DNA from: Gigaspora margarita
Taxonomy: Eukaryota; Glomeromycota; Glomeromycetes; Diversisporales; Gigasporaceae
NCBI GenBank assembly: GCA_009809945.1
Contig: WTPW01000017.1
Span: forward strand, 47,612 to 111,611
Direction of reading: 5' to 3'
DNA: 64,000 nucleotides
Numbering within the stretch: the first letter of the stretch is position 1; each line of letters starts with the position of its first letter. The notes beneath the pieces were generated by a model. The model did not search any database and was not told the origin of the DNA. It saw only the letters and a list, made by a program, of their open reading frames with translations. Shown one piece after another: positions 10,801 to 21,717 of the stretch. A program made the position numbers and the translations under genes.

Positions 10801-11257
10801 TAATGTGGGAAATTTTGTACGGTAAATCTGTTCCTTTTGACCAGAAATCAGGATTACAATTCCAATTTAAAGTGTGTAATGGTTTAAGGCCACATGTTTA
10901 TAAAAATACAGCAATATGCTATGCAGATTTAATGAAGAAATGTTGGAACGTGGATCCCAAAAAACGGCCAACATCAAAAAAAATATATGATACATTTGCG
11001 GAATGGCTGAATAATGAAACTATTTTATTAGAGTTATCTGAATCTGATAAAAAATTACAAAATATGAAAAATGAAGATATGCAAATAGGTAATGAACCAA
11101 ATTATAGGAGCAATTTTATTTCATTTAATAGTAGTCATAAATATCAAGGTAGTTATAAAGATTGCTTATTTAATAGTCAATTATATTATTCTATATTATT
11201 CATTGCCTGACAATCTTTTTTATAGGTAGTAAATTACGTGAATTAGGAATACCATAA
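7868..11257 (+). CDS. Sel1-repeat / TKL-like kinase fusion protein, gene copy 1
   Basis: Five-exon model: 7868-8682, 9905-9936, 10035-10279, 10371-11148, 11226-11257; 633 residues. Exon 1 gives a leader (1-95) and five 36-residue Sel1 repeats ending YWYQR at a GT donor. The 32-nt micro-exon joins in frame to a kinase: glycine loop GRGGFATV (323-330), Lys349 in VALK, HCD (441-443) with catalytic Asp443 and Asn448, DLG (461-463) for DFG, APE (487-489). The last intron precedes the short tail GSKLRELGIP. ATG 7868 is preferred over an upstream in-frame GTT-region extension because copies 2-4 begin at the same MLNY/MSNY-type point. Sel1 repeats bind partner proteins, and the kinase would phosphorylate Ser/Thr or Tyr; partners are unknown. 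No exon is broken; the tail is four codons shorter than copy 2. The split into two genes is the alternative, but the kinase part has no start codon. Confidence 0.78.
8732..8884. mobile_element. MITE family A in intron 1 of gene copy 1 (first)
   Basis: Terminal inverted repeats AAGATTAGATGTAAT and ATTACATCTGATCTT. The same family, with AAGATCAGGTGTAA ends, is in intron 1 of all four Sel1-kinase genes. Confidence 0.7.
9010..9302. mobile_element. Non-autonomous hAT-like element, 293 bp
   Basis: Perfect 15-bp inverted ends TAGTGATTTGAACCG / CGGTTCAAATCACTA and an exact 8-bp target duplication GGTATGAT (9002-9009, 9303-9310). The duplicated locus keeps the empty site at about 17696-17704 with one GGTATGAT, proving insertion after the segmental duplication. 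Internal sequence is rich in AACCGATT/AATCGGTT repeats. No transposase. Confidence 0.92.
9360..9598. mobile_element. MITE family A in intron 1 of gene copy 1 (second)
   Basis: Ends AAGATCAGGTGTAAC and GTTACATCCGATCTT with flanking ATCGT on both sides (5-bp duplication). Paralogous copy at 17754-17990. Confidence 0.7.
9905..9936 (+). other. Micro-exon 2 of gene copy 1
   Basis: 32 nt between acceptor CTTTAG and donor GTATTA. It encodes FQSKEKDLAL plus one base. Equivalent exons: 18300-18331 (32 nt), 47926-47951 and 59454-59479 (26 nt, complement). The size difference is exactly two codons, so frame is kept. Confidence 0.7.
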
Positions 11258-11733
11258 ATTTTGAATTAATAAAAGCAACCACCAGCAGAGTAAATTAATC
11301 TTTACTAACACGTAATCTAGATCAAAAAATATAGAGTATTATAAAAATCATACATATTATTTAGTAATAATTGAAAGTTTAACTTTCCATTCATATCAAT
11401 TTCAATTCTTTGCAATTTATAGTAACACATCTTATATTATTTTAATTATAATAATAAAGATAATAAACTTTTAAGTAGATTTTTTTTAATTATTCTTGAA
11501 TTGATCTTTTATTCATTTGACTTAAATCGGTCTTTTTTGCTTTTCTTAAGAGTTTAGGTTTAGATTATTATTATTAATAAAAAAAAAAATTTTAAATTTT
11601 AATAGATTTAATAGATTTAAAAAGAGATTTTAAATCCCAGTATCAGCAGATTTTAGCATTAGCTACAACAATAATAAATATGATTTTATTTATTAATAAT
11701 AAAATATTTAAAATTTAAAATTAGTACTATTAA
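11258..11733. other. 3' flank of gene copy 1
   Basis: Non-coding, conserved in copy 2 (19666-20110) and partly, on the minus strand, at 46380-46440, so it probably contains the 3' UTR and polyadenylation region. T-rich and A-rich tracts; no other gene. Confidence 0.45.
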
Positions 11734-11856
11734 TTCCTGGGAGTTTAAAAATTACAGCAGAGATTCCCAATGATCATAGGGTACAGATGGCCCGAAGGGT
11801 CATCTGTATCATATGATCATCGGGAATCTCTGCTGTAATTTTTAAGCTCCCAGGAA
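11734..11856. mobile_element. Long foldback hairpin 1
   Basis: Near-perfect hairpin about 123 bp long: arms begin TTCCTGGGAG and end CTCCCAGGAA, with a TTACAGCAGAGATTCCC block in each arm. Absent from the duplicated locus. Confidence 0.75.
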
Positions 11857-11863
11857 ATTCATG

Positions 11864-12010
11864 AGTAATACCCTGACTTACGTTGTTCATGCCTACTTTC
11901 ATTATAATTTTCACGTGATTATTTGTGACCGGGAATCTTCCCATGGAAGATTCCCGGGAAATTATAATGAAGGTAGGCATGAACAACAAATAGTAAGGCA
12001 GGGTATTACT
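11864..12010. mobile_element. Long foldback hairpin 2, back to back with hairpin 1
   Basis: Arms AGTAATACCCTG to CAGGGTATTACT enclose TTGTTCATGCCTAC / GTAGGCATGAACAA, then a central GGGAATCTTCCCATGGAA palindrome. Locus 2 reads straight through (AAAATTACTAATAAA at about 20098-20112), so both hairpins arrived after the duplication, perhaps as one unit. Confidence 0.75.
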
Positions 12011-12317
12011 AATAAAATTTATTTTTTATAGATATGCGATAATTTGTTTTAGAACCCATAAATTTTTTTAGATGTTAAATAAATGTAAATGTGAGCTAGT
12101 TAATGATAAAAGCGAAATTATGAGGCAACAAATTGTATCAAATAGAAGGGTAAATATTTATTTAAAATTATATTTAAGAATAGAATTATGTATTTGTAAC
12201 AACATGTTATACATAAGAGTTGGTTTTGGGTTACATGAATTTTATTTATTTTTTATTGGCGTACTAAGTTGTTACAATAATTGTGTAACATGTTACAATT
12301 AAAAAAAATGGTTGGCA

Positions 12318-12478
12318 ATTATTTCACCGACAATCACTTCATAGACACTACATTTCACCTCACCGACAAGTTCATTTACCGACAGTTTATTTCATCGAAG
12401 CTCATTTCACCGACAAAGTAATTCTGGTCATTGTCGTTAGGTCAGGTTAGAATTGGAGTTGAAGTTAGTGTGTTTTGA
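12318..12478. repeat. Half copy of foldback family C
   Basis: One arm with spaced TTTCACCGACAA-type units and then the central segment reading GTAATTCTGGTCATTGTC. Full two-arm copies are at 29466-29770 and 42088-42875. Confidence 0.7.
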
Positions 12479-12890
12479 AATAACATTAGTAGAATCAGCA
12501 TTTGACATGGAAAAAAGCATGTCTATAGTACAAATAACCATAAAATAATTTATTGTAGATATAAAAAACATTTTGCCTTATTAGGATGTTAAATTAAAAT
12601 TAAATAAGAGTTAATAAGGCAGAGGTTTTCGAATTACAAATTGGCAATTAAAAGCAAACTTGTATTGCAAATTTTAGATAGATCGAATTTTTAGTCATTT
12701 AATTTCAATAAAATTGATATGCTTAACATTGCTTGCAATTTAATAAATACCGATACTATAAACGATTAAATTACACATTTTTGAAGATTGAATTCAGTAT
12801 TTAAGAGTAAATTTTGGTTTTTTTCTTGTTTCCCTCATATATTCAAAAAAATTTTGAATATACTTAAAATAGAAAATTTCGTATGTACTA
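12479..12890. other. AT-rich spacer
   Basis: No gene, repeat or hairpin that I can support. Confidence 0.4.
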
Positions 12891-13251
12891 CAGTGCAGGA
12901 ATCCTTAAATCAGCAACTTAAAACTAATAATTCTTTAAACTTTATAAAAAAATAAAAAATATAATTAAAAGAAATTTTCTTTTATAAAAATATACAAACA
13001 AACAAGCAGAACAAAACTATAGAGTTTATTTTTTAATATAGCAAAATTTTATTGTGTTATTTCTTTTTAAATTTACTAATAAAATCAAAAATTTGGCCAC
13101 ACATATATAAAAAACATAACAAAATTTTAAAAATATAATAAAATTTAAAAAAATATAACAAAATTTTAAGATATTAGCCAATCAAAGTTTAGTATTGTTC
13201 TCAAATTTGGCCGCCTTTAAAAAAAGTTGTTAGTTTAAGGATTCCTGCACT
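12891..13251. mobile_element. Tc1/mariner-like MITE
   Basis: Inverted ends CAGTGCAGGAATCCTTAAA and the complement ending GGATTCCTGCACT, about 28 bp with mismatches. TA directly precedes the left end and TA follows the right end, as for Tc1/mariner. Interior is A/T-rich, no transposase. Confidence 0.65.
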
Positions 13252-13587
13252 TAGTGAAGATTTTTATTTGATATTTTTTTTTAAAATACCTCCGTTCATA
13301 CTATCAAAAATTTGCTTAAGTTTCGTATATCTATCTACTAAATACCTGTTCAACAGCCATAAAAATTATTTTTCTCAGTAAAAAATTAAACTCCATAAAA
13401 CATTGTTAACTTTCGGATTAGGATTAGGCCGCAAAAAGTAGATTCTTAATTAAATTACAAATTATTTTCATTTTTTTAAAAAATGTGTTTATGTTTCAAT
13501 TGGATAAAAAAAAAACACAAAAATCAAACAACATAAAAATCGCTTATAACGAAATTTTATAAAAAAATTTCAAAAACATATCCCCAT

Positions 13588-13658
13588 TTTTTCTCCAGAT
13601 TATCATTCCGGAAAAACGAGCATTTTCCGGAATAATGGAACGATAGTCTGGAGAAAAT
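13588..13658. repeat. 70-bp imperfect inverted repeat
   Basis: TTTTCTCCAGATTATC pairs with GATAGTCTGGAGAAAA and, inside it, ATTCCGGAAAA with TTTTCCGGAAT. It could be a MITE core or a transcribed hairpin. Confidence 0.55.
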
Positions 13659-14240
13659 CGGAATGCGTTTTTTTTGAAAAATTTTTATAGGGTTCTGAGC
13701 ACAAATAAAATTTTTTGGTATAAATCGAACTCCAATCTTAGTCATGACGAAACGGATTTTCAGATCATAAGACATCCGAAACCTAAACATTAAAACAATC
13801 GAATAATAATATGCAATATTAAGGTTAAGTTTGCGGGATTTACTTATTTGTGCTGGTAATGCAAAACAAAAATGTTAAGTCTTAACTTTAAAGGCTATAA
13901 GATTAGATTGACGCTTACTTTATGTAAAATTTCATTCCCGTCAAGTCATCAAGATCAATATAAACATTAGTTTTTGAGTATTTTCGTTTTTTTCTTCTTT
14001 TACACGTGTTCATATTCTTTGCCGGGCTGATCGGAACAGTCAAAATTTGATTCACTATTTCCTCTTCAGAAGTTGTATTACCCGCGCAAATAAGTGGATG
14101 CTCTATATCTTGGAACGTCTAAAGTGGAGCAAATTCTATAGTATATATTTTATCGAATTAAGTTGAGACCAATTTAATTCGTTGGTTTACATTACTTTCC
14201 TTTCTCAAAGGGGGGAGGGGGAATGGAATGGGGTAGTTTC
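13659..14240. other. Spacer
   Basis: No supported gene. A short phrase near 14165-14195 (GACCAATTTAATTC) is shared with 43164-43178. Confidence 0.35.
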
Positions 14241-14607
14241 AAGAAGAATGAACCCAGGATGATCTCGAATTGTATTACCTCGAGATAATCACGTATAATT
14301 TTGATTGGCCAAAAAAGTAAACAAATATCAGGTGACATTTATGATCGATGATCTTTAAGCGTCTATAAAACCACTAACAAAAAAATTTATTACCTCGTGG
14401 TTAGGGTTATGGTTAGTGTCGGCTTTTAGATATAGTTAGTTAGAAGGTCTTTTATATATAGATATCGTTTACGTCAAACTAGTCGTTTGTTATGTGATTG
14501 ATCCGTAATCATCTGATTTTGTTTATGCTTTTCTGACCACTCAAAATTCCCAGGTGATTATATCGAGGGTGACACAATTCGTGTTCATCACTGGGTTCAC
14601 TCTTCTT
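14241..14607. mobile_element. TIR element with about 50-bp ends
   Basis: AAGAAGAATGAACCCAG at the left pairs with CTGGGTTCACTCTTCTT at the right; further pairing includes CACGAATTGTGT-type and TCGAGATAATCAC blocks. No coding region. Confidence 0.65.
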
Positions 14608-14768
14608 TAAGTGTCCCGTGTGTTTAATATGAAATCCGAGCGAGAATAAAAATGTACAGGACACTCGTGACGGATGATAATTTTATTATTAAGAGATAAT
14701 TATTACATATTCAAATATATATCTATATTGTGGAATAGTCGACTTTTAAGACCAAAAAATAAAATAAT

Positions 14769-14809
14769 CTTTGATTTCAAGTTCATCTGCAGCAATTAGA
14801 AATTCTAAG
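14769..14809. other. 41-bp micro-inversion relative to copy 1
   Basis: This stretch is the exact reverse complement of 6427-6467, flanked on both sides by sequence in the same orientation (AATAAT before, CTTATTA after). Both borders carry CTT/AAG. Copy 1 keeps the coding orientation, so the inversion arose in copy 2. Confidence 0.9.
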
Positions 14810-14816
14810 CTTATTA

Positions 14817-15186
14817 GGCCACGCAAAGTTAATTTTTCGTTTTGCATAACCTGGTGTTTCAAAATTCCGGTCGGCGGGTCGGATTTTTTTTTTTTTAAAA
14901 AAAAAAATTTTTGCGTGGCCTAATTAATAGTTCATGTTCACATCTAAAGTCACGCAAAGTTAATTCTTCGGTTTGCATAACATGGAATCAAAAATTTTTG
15001 GTTTTTTTTATCGGGCTTATCGGGTAATTCCAGAAAATCAAGGTCATCATCGGGTGACATCGGAGATAAAAATTAAATGGCAAAAAATGTAATAATTGAC
15101 ACAATAGGAATTTAAAAAAAAAAATTTTGTTTGGAAAAATTTGGGTCGGCGGGTTATGCAAAACGAAAAATTAACTTTGCGTGGCC
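14817..15186. mobile_element. PIF/Harbinger-like MITE, 370 bp
   Basis: Inverted ends GGCCACGCAAAGTTAATTTT and complement, about 35 bp perfect, with TTA on both sides (14814-14816, 15187-15189). The empty site GCTTATTAATTCTG is intact at 6467-6480. A second internal pair of the same end sequence (near 14915-14925 and 14951-14985) suggests a compound or nested copy. Confidence 0.88.
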
Positions 15187-15757
15187 TTAATTCTGTTCAA
15201 TAATTTTTAATATAAAAATCAATTCAAGATTTTAAGATCGAATTTAGTGTAGGTAGTTCTATAGCAAATTAGTGTAAGTTTTATTTTTTTACTATAAATC
15301 CATTAAAATGCTTAAATTTATTGCTTCTCATAATGCATTCGATAATCTTAAAGTTTTTTTTAGAGACCTTTGCTAAAAATTGTGAATAAATTTTATACAA
15401 GATCCTATTGAAATACTCATTTCATTATCCACGAAAAATTTAAAAAACATTGGAAAGTTGTTTTAGGGGCAATTTATGAAAAACCCTAATTTCTGTTCAT
15501 TAGAAAAAGATATGCTAGCAATGGTTCTTAAATATGATGACCTCAACATGAAGGAAACTGAAATCTGGAAACGAATAATTAAAAGGGGAATTGCTCAACA
15601 TCCGGTACTTCGACGTATTCGACGTGATGTGACAAAATTTACACAAGAGTTCATCAGTGAAGTATAGCAATTAAGACATCTCTTTCTGAAAACTTAATTG
15701 AGTATATATTAAATGCTATTTACTTTCTGGTCTTAAGCTTGATATCTGCTAGTTAGG

Positions 15758-16040
15758 GATGTTAAACAGTCCGGTTTAGTCAGGTTTTAGGTTAGTTTGA
15801 GTTGGGCTTTAAGTTGATTCCAAGTCCATTTCAATAACTATATGATATTTGAATAGATATAGTAAGGCGGTTTTCAATTTATGCTAAAATGTGAAAATTT
15901 ATGTGCATACTTAAGTATATACACTAAATTGTATTATGTCAATTATACTTTTCTATCAAATAATTTTTACTAGAGTCTAAGTCTGATACTAACTCGATTC
16001 CTGAAATAGAATCAGTTTGACCGCACGTTTAACAACCCTA
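15758..16040. mobile_element. Small inverted-repeat element, copy 2
   Basis: Paralogue of 7042-7323: begins TAGGGATGTTAAAC and ends GTTTAACAACCCTA. Confidence 0.45.
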
Positions 16041-16069
16041 ATGCTTGGGGACACTCTCAAATTACTTGC

Positions 16070-16225
16070 ATCTTCCGTTCCTGGTTTTCTGACAGCACGC
16101 GCAGCTATCTTATTTGGAAATGACCCCGATTGTACTAATTTTGATATTAAATTGGATTTAGGTCGTGTAACATTAGGAGATAGTATAAATTTAAAGTGTT
16201 TACGATATCATTTAAACCACATATA
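16070..16225 (+). repeat. Dispersed 47-bp motif (copy C) plus conserved tail
   Basis: Paralogue of 7356-7510, same distance from the Sel1-kinase start. Confidence 0.5.
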
Positions 16226-16446
16226 AAACCTTTCGAATTTGGCTATAATCAAGTTCTTTAGTCGACCTTATTCTTTTAAAGATTTGAAAAGAATTAAATT
16301 CTCACTGAATGTTTAAGTTTAATTTTTAAATTTTTTTTTTATATTCTCTCATTCATTAATATTTTCTTACCTTCGTTTAATGCTTCGTGATCCATTTTCA
16401 TAAATTAATTAAATTTCTTTCTAATTAAATAAGCATCACTTTTATA

Positions 16447-16574
16447 TTATCGCCTGAGTTTGTTATATAGACATATATACATATACACTTTGGCTCGTAT
16501 TATTTTCTAATCATCCCTCCTTTTTTAGTGATCGTTGTAACTCGCATTTCTGACTAAATAGTTATTGCCTCAAA
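16447..16574 (+). promoter_or_regulatory. Promoter / 5' leader of Sel1-kinase gene 2
   Basis: Same ordered blocks as at 7740-7867: TATA-like ATATAGACATATATAC, ATCATCCCTCC, TTTTTTAGTGATCGTTG, then TAAATAGTTATTGCC before the ATG. Confidence 0.55.
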
Positions 16575-19500
16575 ATGTTAAATTATAATTATGTTTTTGT
16601 AAATCAGGAAGAAAAAATCGGCAGCTCATTGGATATTACTCAAACGGTTAACAATAATTCTCAAATGTATTTAGAAGATAATAAGCTTCAAGATTTATCA
16701 CAGGAATATATTAATGAAATTGCCAATGAAATGTATAATCTATATAAAGAAAAAAATTTGGTAAACAAAAATCCTGGTTTAATTCTTGACATATTAGAAC
16801 CATTTTTAATAAAGAAAAAGCAAACCCCAATTAATATTATTAATTTTTGCCTAAATGATCAAATCAATCCTATGGCTCAAATTATTCTTGCAGATTGTTA
16901 TCGTTTTGGTAAATGGGTTGAAAAAGATGAACATAAAGCATTCATTTATTATCAAAAATCTACAGGAATGGGATGTGCTCTTGGATTTTATGAAGTTGCA
17001 GTCTGTTATTATTACGGAATTGGAACTGAAAAAGATGAATATAATGCATTTATTTATGGTCAACAATCAGCAGAGATGGGTGACACTAATGGAATAACTT
17101 GTATTGCAGATTGTTATCTTTATGGAATCATTGTTGAAAAGGATGAACATAAGACTTTCATTAATTATCAGAAATCTGCAGAAATGGGAGACGCTAGAGG
17201 GATATATAAGATTGGAAATTGTTATCAGTATGGAATTGGAGTTGACAAAGATGAAAATGAAGCATTCATTTATTATCGAAAATCAGCCGAGATGGGATAC
17301 GCTGGTGGATTTTCAAGTGTGGCGGAATGTTATCGATGTGGAATCGGTGTAATAAGGGATCTAGATAAAGCCAAATACTGGTATCAAAGGTAGATTATTA
17401 AACTGTATTTAAATCTTAGCAGTGCGTTAGATCAGGTGTAATTTAAATATTATTTTAAGGTCCAAGTTAGAATTAGGATATGGTTTGGTCAAGAAGTTAC
17501 CCTAAAATTTTTAAAAAAATGATTTCATGAATGAAATTTCGAATTAATAAAAATCATTACATCTGATCTTGGTATTCGATTGGTACTCTCCAGCAGGGTT
17601 GCCAATGGAACTGCGAATGGAGCCAATGAAACTCAAAATGATCAATTCACAGATAAAACAATAAAATTTTTTCACAAGTATTGATATAATCTCTTTGGTA
17701 TGATATGCAGCTCTTACAAATATTTTCTATAGAATTATTAATCGTCAGATCGTAAGATCAGGTGTAACATGAATCGAAGAAAATAGAGGCGTTTTTAACA
17801 ACGCTTGTAACTCATAATTTTGCTTACGAATTTCCTTTTGTGTTTAACAAAAAAATTCCTTGCAAAATTTTGAGGTAGAGACAGTCTTTACTAATTCTCA
17901 ACCTTAACTTTACTTTAATGTTAGCCCTTATCCTAAATTATAAAGTATTATGTTATCAATTTGTTTTGATCTCACGTTACATCTGATCTTATCGTTATAG
18001 GGAGCGTTATAAAATTCTGTTTAGAATACCACAATAAAAGTTGCATATTATACAACAAGTTTTGTATATGAAAATTTTTTAGAAATCTGTTGGAAAAGTT
18101 AATATCTAGCAAAGGTTTTCTGCCATAATAGATTTAGAAAATATTTATAGTTCTTCCTACAATGGATACTAGTTTTTTCAGCTCATTCGTGTATCTATTG
18201 AACTCCATTAGCATCCCTGCCGACCCTGCCGCCAGCTTAATAAATTACAATACTGCAATAACATTCATTATTTATCTATATTATATACTTATACTTTAGA
18301 TTTCAGAGTAAAGAAAAGGATTTAGCATTAGGTATTATTTATTATATTTAAGTATTTTATACTATATTTGATATCGTTATTAATTTATTCATAATTTAAT
18401 ATTGATTAAATTTTATAAATGAATATTAGTTAAAAATGAATGGATACATAATTTAGAAATCGAAGATGACTTGAAAAAAATATTTATCGAAAGTAAATAT
18501 CTGTTATCTTGGATTTCTTTTGATGAATTTAGAGGTATTGAAAAGATAGGTAAAGGTGGTTTTGCAACTGTACACCGTGCTCTATGGTTTGATAACAATC
18601 AATATAATAACAGAACTGTTGCACTTAAATTATTTCATGAATCAAATAATTATCATAAGAAATTTATAAGAGAGGTAATCGTTATTAATTATTTTTATTA
18701 ATTATATTATTCATATTTTATCATTAAAATTAACAATTCAAATATATACGTACTTCTTTAATATCAAGTTAAAAGCATATTGTGATATCGGCCTTAATAA
18801 TCCAACTTTTTTAAGATGTTTTGACGTATCAAAAGATAAAGTTTCTAAAGATTATTTTCTTGTAATGGAATATGCTTCAGAAGGTTGCTTGCGAAAAAAT
18901 CTACATGCCATAGAACAAATGGATTGGAGAGATAAATTAAATTTGTTACAATGTATTGCATCTGATCTTCTAATAATTCATTCTCAAGATCTTATTCATT
19001 GTGATTTACATAGTGGAAATATATTATTAAATAGTTTTAAAAGTGCATACATTGCAGATTTAGGGCTTTCGATAACAGCTAATATTGCTTCAAAATCAAA
19101 TTCAGATGGAATTTATGGAATTTTACCATATATTGCTCCCGAAGTCTTGAACAAACATCCATATACTAAAGAGTCTGACATTTATTCATTTGGTATAATA
19201 ATGTGGGAAATTTTGTACGGTAAACCTGTTCCTTTTGGCCAGAAATCAGGATTACAATTCCAATTTCAAGTGTGTAATGGTTTAAGGCCACATGTTTATG
19301 AAAATACAGCAACATGCTATGCAGATTTAATGAAGAAATGTTGGAACATGGATCCAAAAAAACGGCCAACATCAAAAGAAATATATGATACTTTTGCAGA
19401 ATGGCTGAATAATGGAACTATTTTATTAGAGTTATCTGAATCTGATAAAAAACTACAAAATATAAAAAATGAAGATATGCAAATAGGTAATGAACCAAAT

Positions 19501-19665
19501 TATAGGAGCAGTTTTATCTCATTTAATAGTAGTCATAAATATCAAGGTAGTTATAAAGTTTGTTTATTTATTAGTAATATATAATTCTATATTATGCATT
19601 GCTTGACTCACTTTTTTATAGGTAGTAAATTACATGAATTAGGAATACCAGAAATTTTGAATTAA
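16575..19665 (+). CDS. Sel1-repeat / TKL-like kinase fusion protein, gene copy 2
   Basis: Exons 16575-17389, 18300-18331, 18430-18674, 18769-19546, 19622-19665; 637 residues, all joins in phase and no internal stop. This is the best-preserved copy. Layout as in copy 1: leader, five Sel1 repeats, micro-exon, kinase with GKGGFATV, VALK, HCD in place of HRD (Cys codon at 19000-19002), DLG, APE, then a tail ending GIPEILN. The start ATG has no in-frame upstream extension, which fixes the start for the family. The HRD arginine loss is shared with copy 1, so it predates their duplication. Kinase activity is likely but regulation may differ from RD kinases (inference). Confidence 0.8.
17429..17570. 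mobile_element. MITE family A in intron 1 of gene copy 2 (first)
   Basis: Ends AGATCAGGTGTAAT and ATTACATCTGATCTT; paralogue of 8732-8884. Confidence 0.7.
17754..17990. mobile_element. MITE family A in intron 1 of gene copy 2 (second)
   Basis: Ends AAGATCAGGTGTAAC and GTTACATCTGATCTT; paralogue of 9360-9598. Confidence 0.7.
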
Positions 19666-21091
19666 TAAAAGCAACCACCAGCAGAGTGCATTAATCTTTA
19701 CTAACACGTAATTTAGATCAGAAAATATAGAATATTATAAAAACATACATATTGTTTAGTAATAAATTGAAAGTTTATCTTTCTATTCATATCAATTCTT
19801 TGCACTTTATAGTAAAATATCTTATATTATTAATTATAATAATAAAGATGATAAATTTTAAGTGGATTTTTTTTTTTAATTATTCTTGAATTGATCTTTT
19901 ATTTCATTTTACTTAAATCGGCCTTTTTTGCTTTTCTTAAAGAATTTAGGTTTAGATCATTATTCATAAAAAATTAAAATTTAGTAGATTTAGTAGATTT
20001 AAAAAGAGATTTTAAATCTCAGTATTAGCTGATTTTAGCATTAGCTATAACAATAATAAGTATGATTTTATTTATTAATAATAAATATTTAAAATTTAAA
20101 ATTACTAATAAAATTTATTTTTTATAGATGTGCGATAATTTGTTTTAGAACTTATCATTTTTTCAGATGTTAAATAAATGTAAATATGAACTAGTTTTAA
20201 AAATTAATTCATTAGAATTGAACAATTGATGATGAAATTCTGGAATAAATCCCAGTTTTGCATTAGAACTACAAGATAAATGACTATTAAAAATTAAACA
20301 AACTCACAAATACTCAGACATGCCACATGCAAAATGATAAAAGCAAAATTTATGAGGCAACAAATTGTATCAAATAGAAGGGTAAATATTTGGGGGCGTC
20401 AATAAAAACCAGGCAAATCAAAAAATTTTCGAAATTGAGTTTTATGCTTAACTAATATAAAAACTTGTAAAGAATATTTTTTACTTAATAATAAACTCTT
20501 GATTAATTAATAAAAATTTAAGATATTTGCATTTAAAAAAATTTGGTCCGAAATTGATTAATAGATTGGAATAGATCATCCGGTCTTAATTAATCAATGC
20601 TTATGTTACATGACGCTTTCCGATTAAGGCCTAACAAGGCCGAGTAAAAAAAAAGTGCTTATTTTAAGAGGAATATAGTAAATATATGTTATATGATTAG
20701 TAAAACCCATATAGCTAGCTAGTAAAAATCTGCTAAGATCATAATATAAGAATGAAATCCACTATTAATCACAAATACAAATTTTACTTAATTGAATTTA
20801 TATAACAGATTTACTAGCTATCTGCATGTGTTTTAATTTATTATAATATTATTTATAATTAATAATCCTGGCTAATCAAAATTTCTTAACCAATAAAGAT
20901 ATATAATTTTATTAGATTAGTTTGCTTGTCCAAAAAATTTTAAATAAATTTTAATTAAATCAAAACAATCTGCAGTAATTATCTTAATACTATTATGAAT
21001 AAACCCTGATTTAAAAATATTTTACTATATATAATTATGCAATTCAAACATGTACCCTATCAAATAAAATTATAGTCACTAAGTTATTCTA
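19666..21091. other. 3' flank of gene 2, then AT-rich spacer
   Basis: To 20392 this is the conserved 3' part of the duplication. After the junction (GGGGGCGTCAATAAAAACC) similarity to copy 1 stops. No gene from there on. Confidence 0.45.
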
Positions 21092-21285
21092 CTAACAATC
21101 AATTCACCAATAATCAATTTATTAAAAGCTTATTTTACTAATAGTTATATTACTAACTAAGTAATTCTAGCATTGTTATTAGGATTAGGTTTGGAATTAA
21201 AGTTAAAGATGGTGCATTTTTTTAAAAAAAACTTGTTAATGAAATGAACTGTTAGTTGGTAAAATAACATAGATCCGTTACCAAG
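21092..21285. repeat. Degenerate copy of foldback family C
   Basis: AAGTAATTCTAGCATTGTTATTAGGATTAGG matches, with many changes, the central part of family C at 12395-12470; the CCGACAA units have decayed. Listed in shortened form: key phrase AAGTAATTCTAGCATTG. Confidence 0.45.
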
Positions 21286-21717
21286 AATTTTATAAGTCAA
21301 GTTAGTCATAGATCAATAGAGAATATACTATACTAGTTTTGAGAAAAGGTTTTTTTGGTTTATAAAACTGGCTAGCTAATTTTAGAAAAAATTTACTAAC
21401 TAGATCAAATAATCAGCTTAGCTAATTTTTTTTAATTTTAGCCAAGATTACTATTTATAATTAGGAGGAATCTATTTGCTGCACCTGCAACACACTTTAT
21501 TTGTCACAGGTATATTTATAACTAAAATTTTACTAAAATAACACCCTATTGTACTTCTAACAAAAAATGATCCTCTCACAATTCTGTATTTATTTTGATT
21601 CTATTTCTAACTTAATCCTACTTTAATGTTAATAAGGCCTTAAGGCCTTATGGGCTGTGACATATTACAAGTATGACAAATAGTTTTTTTTTAATTATAT
21701 TTAGGAAAATTTATATC

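Larger units (their letters stand above)
6303..12163 (+). repeat. Segmental duplication, copy 1
   Basis: About 5.9 kb that recurs in direct orientation at 14646-20392. Order in both: BTB/BACK relic, small inverted-repeat element, 47-bp motif, promoter, Sel1-kinase gene, conserved 3' region. Copy-specific insertions here are 9010-9302 and the hairpin pair 11734-12010; their empty sites are intact in copy 2. Confidence 0.9.
14646..15667 (+). pseudogene. BTB/BACK-type protein relic (copy 2)
   Basis: The BACK-like part at 15476-15667 (SLEKDMLAMVLKYDDLNM, then WKRIIKRGIAQHP) is nearly identical to copy 1. The BTB end is further damaged: the stretch coding for the LIAADELEI segment is inverted here, and a MITE sits just after it. 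Confidence 0.6.
14646..20392 (+). repeat. Segmental duplication, copy 2
   Basis: Direct copy of 6303-12163 with about 8.3 kb offset. Differences include a 41-bp inversion (14769-14809), a 370-bp inserted MITE (14817-15186), absence of the 293-bp hAT-like element and of the hairpin pair, and about 140 extra bases near 20199-20335. Confidence 0.9.

Noticed and set aside
11774-11989. Minus-strand open frame of 71 codons
   Set aside because: It lies entirely in the two hairpins and is a by-product of their symmetry.
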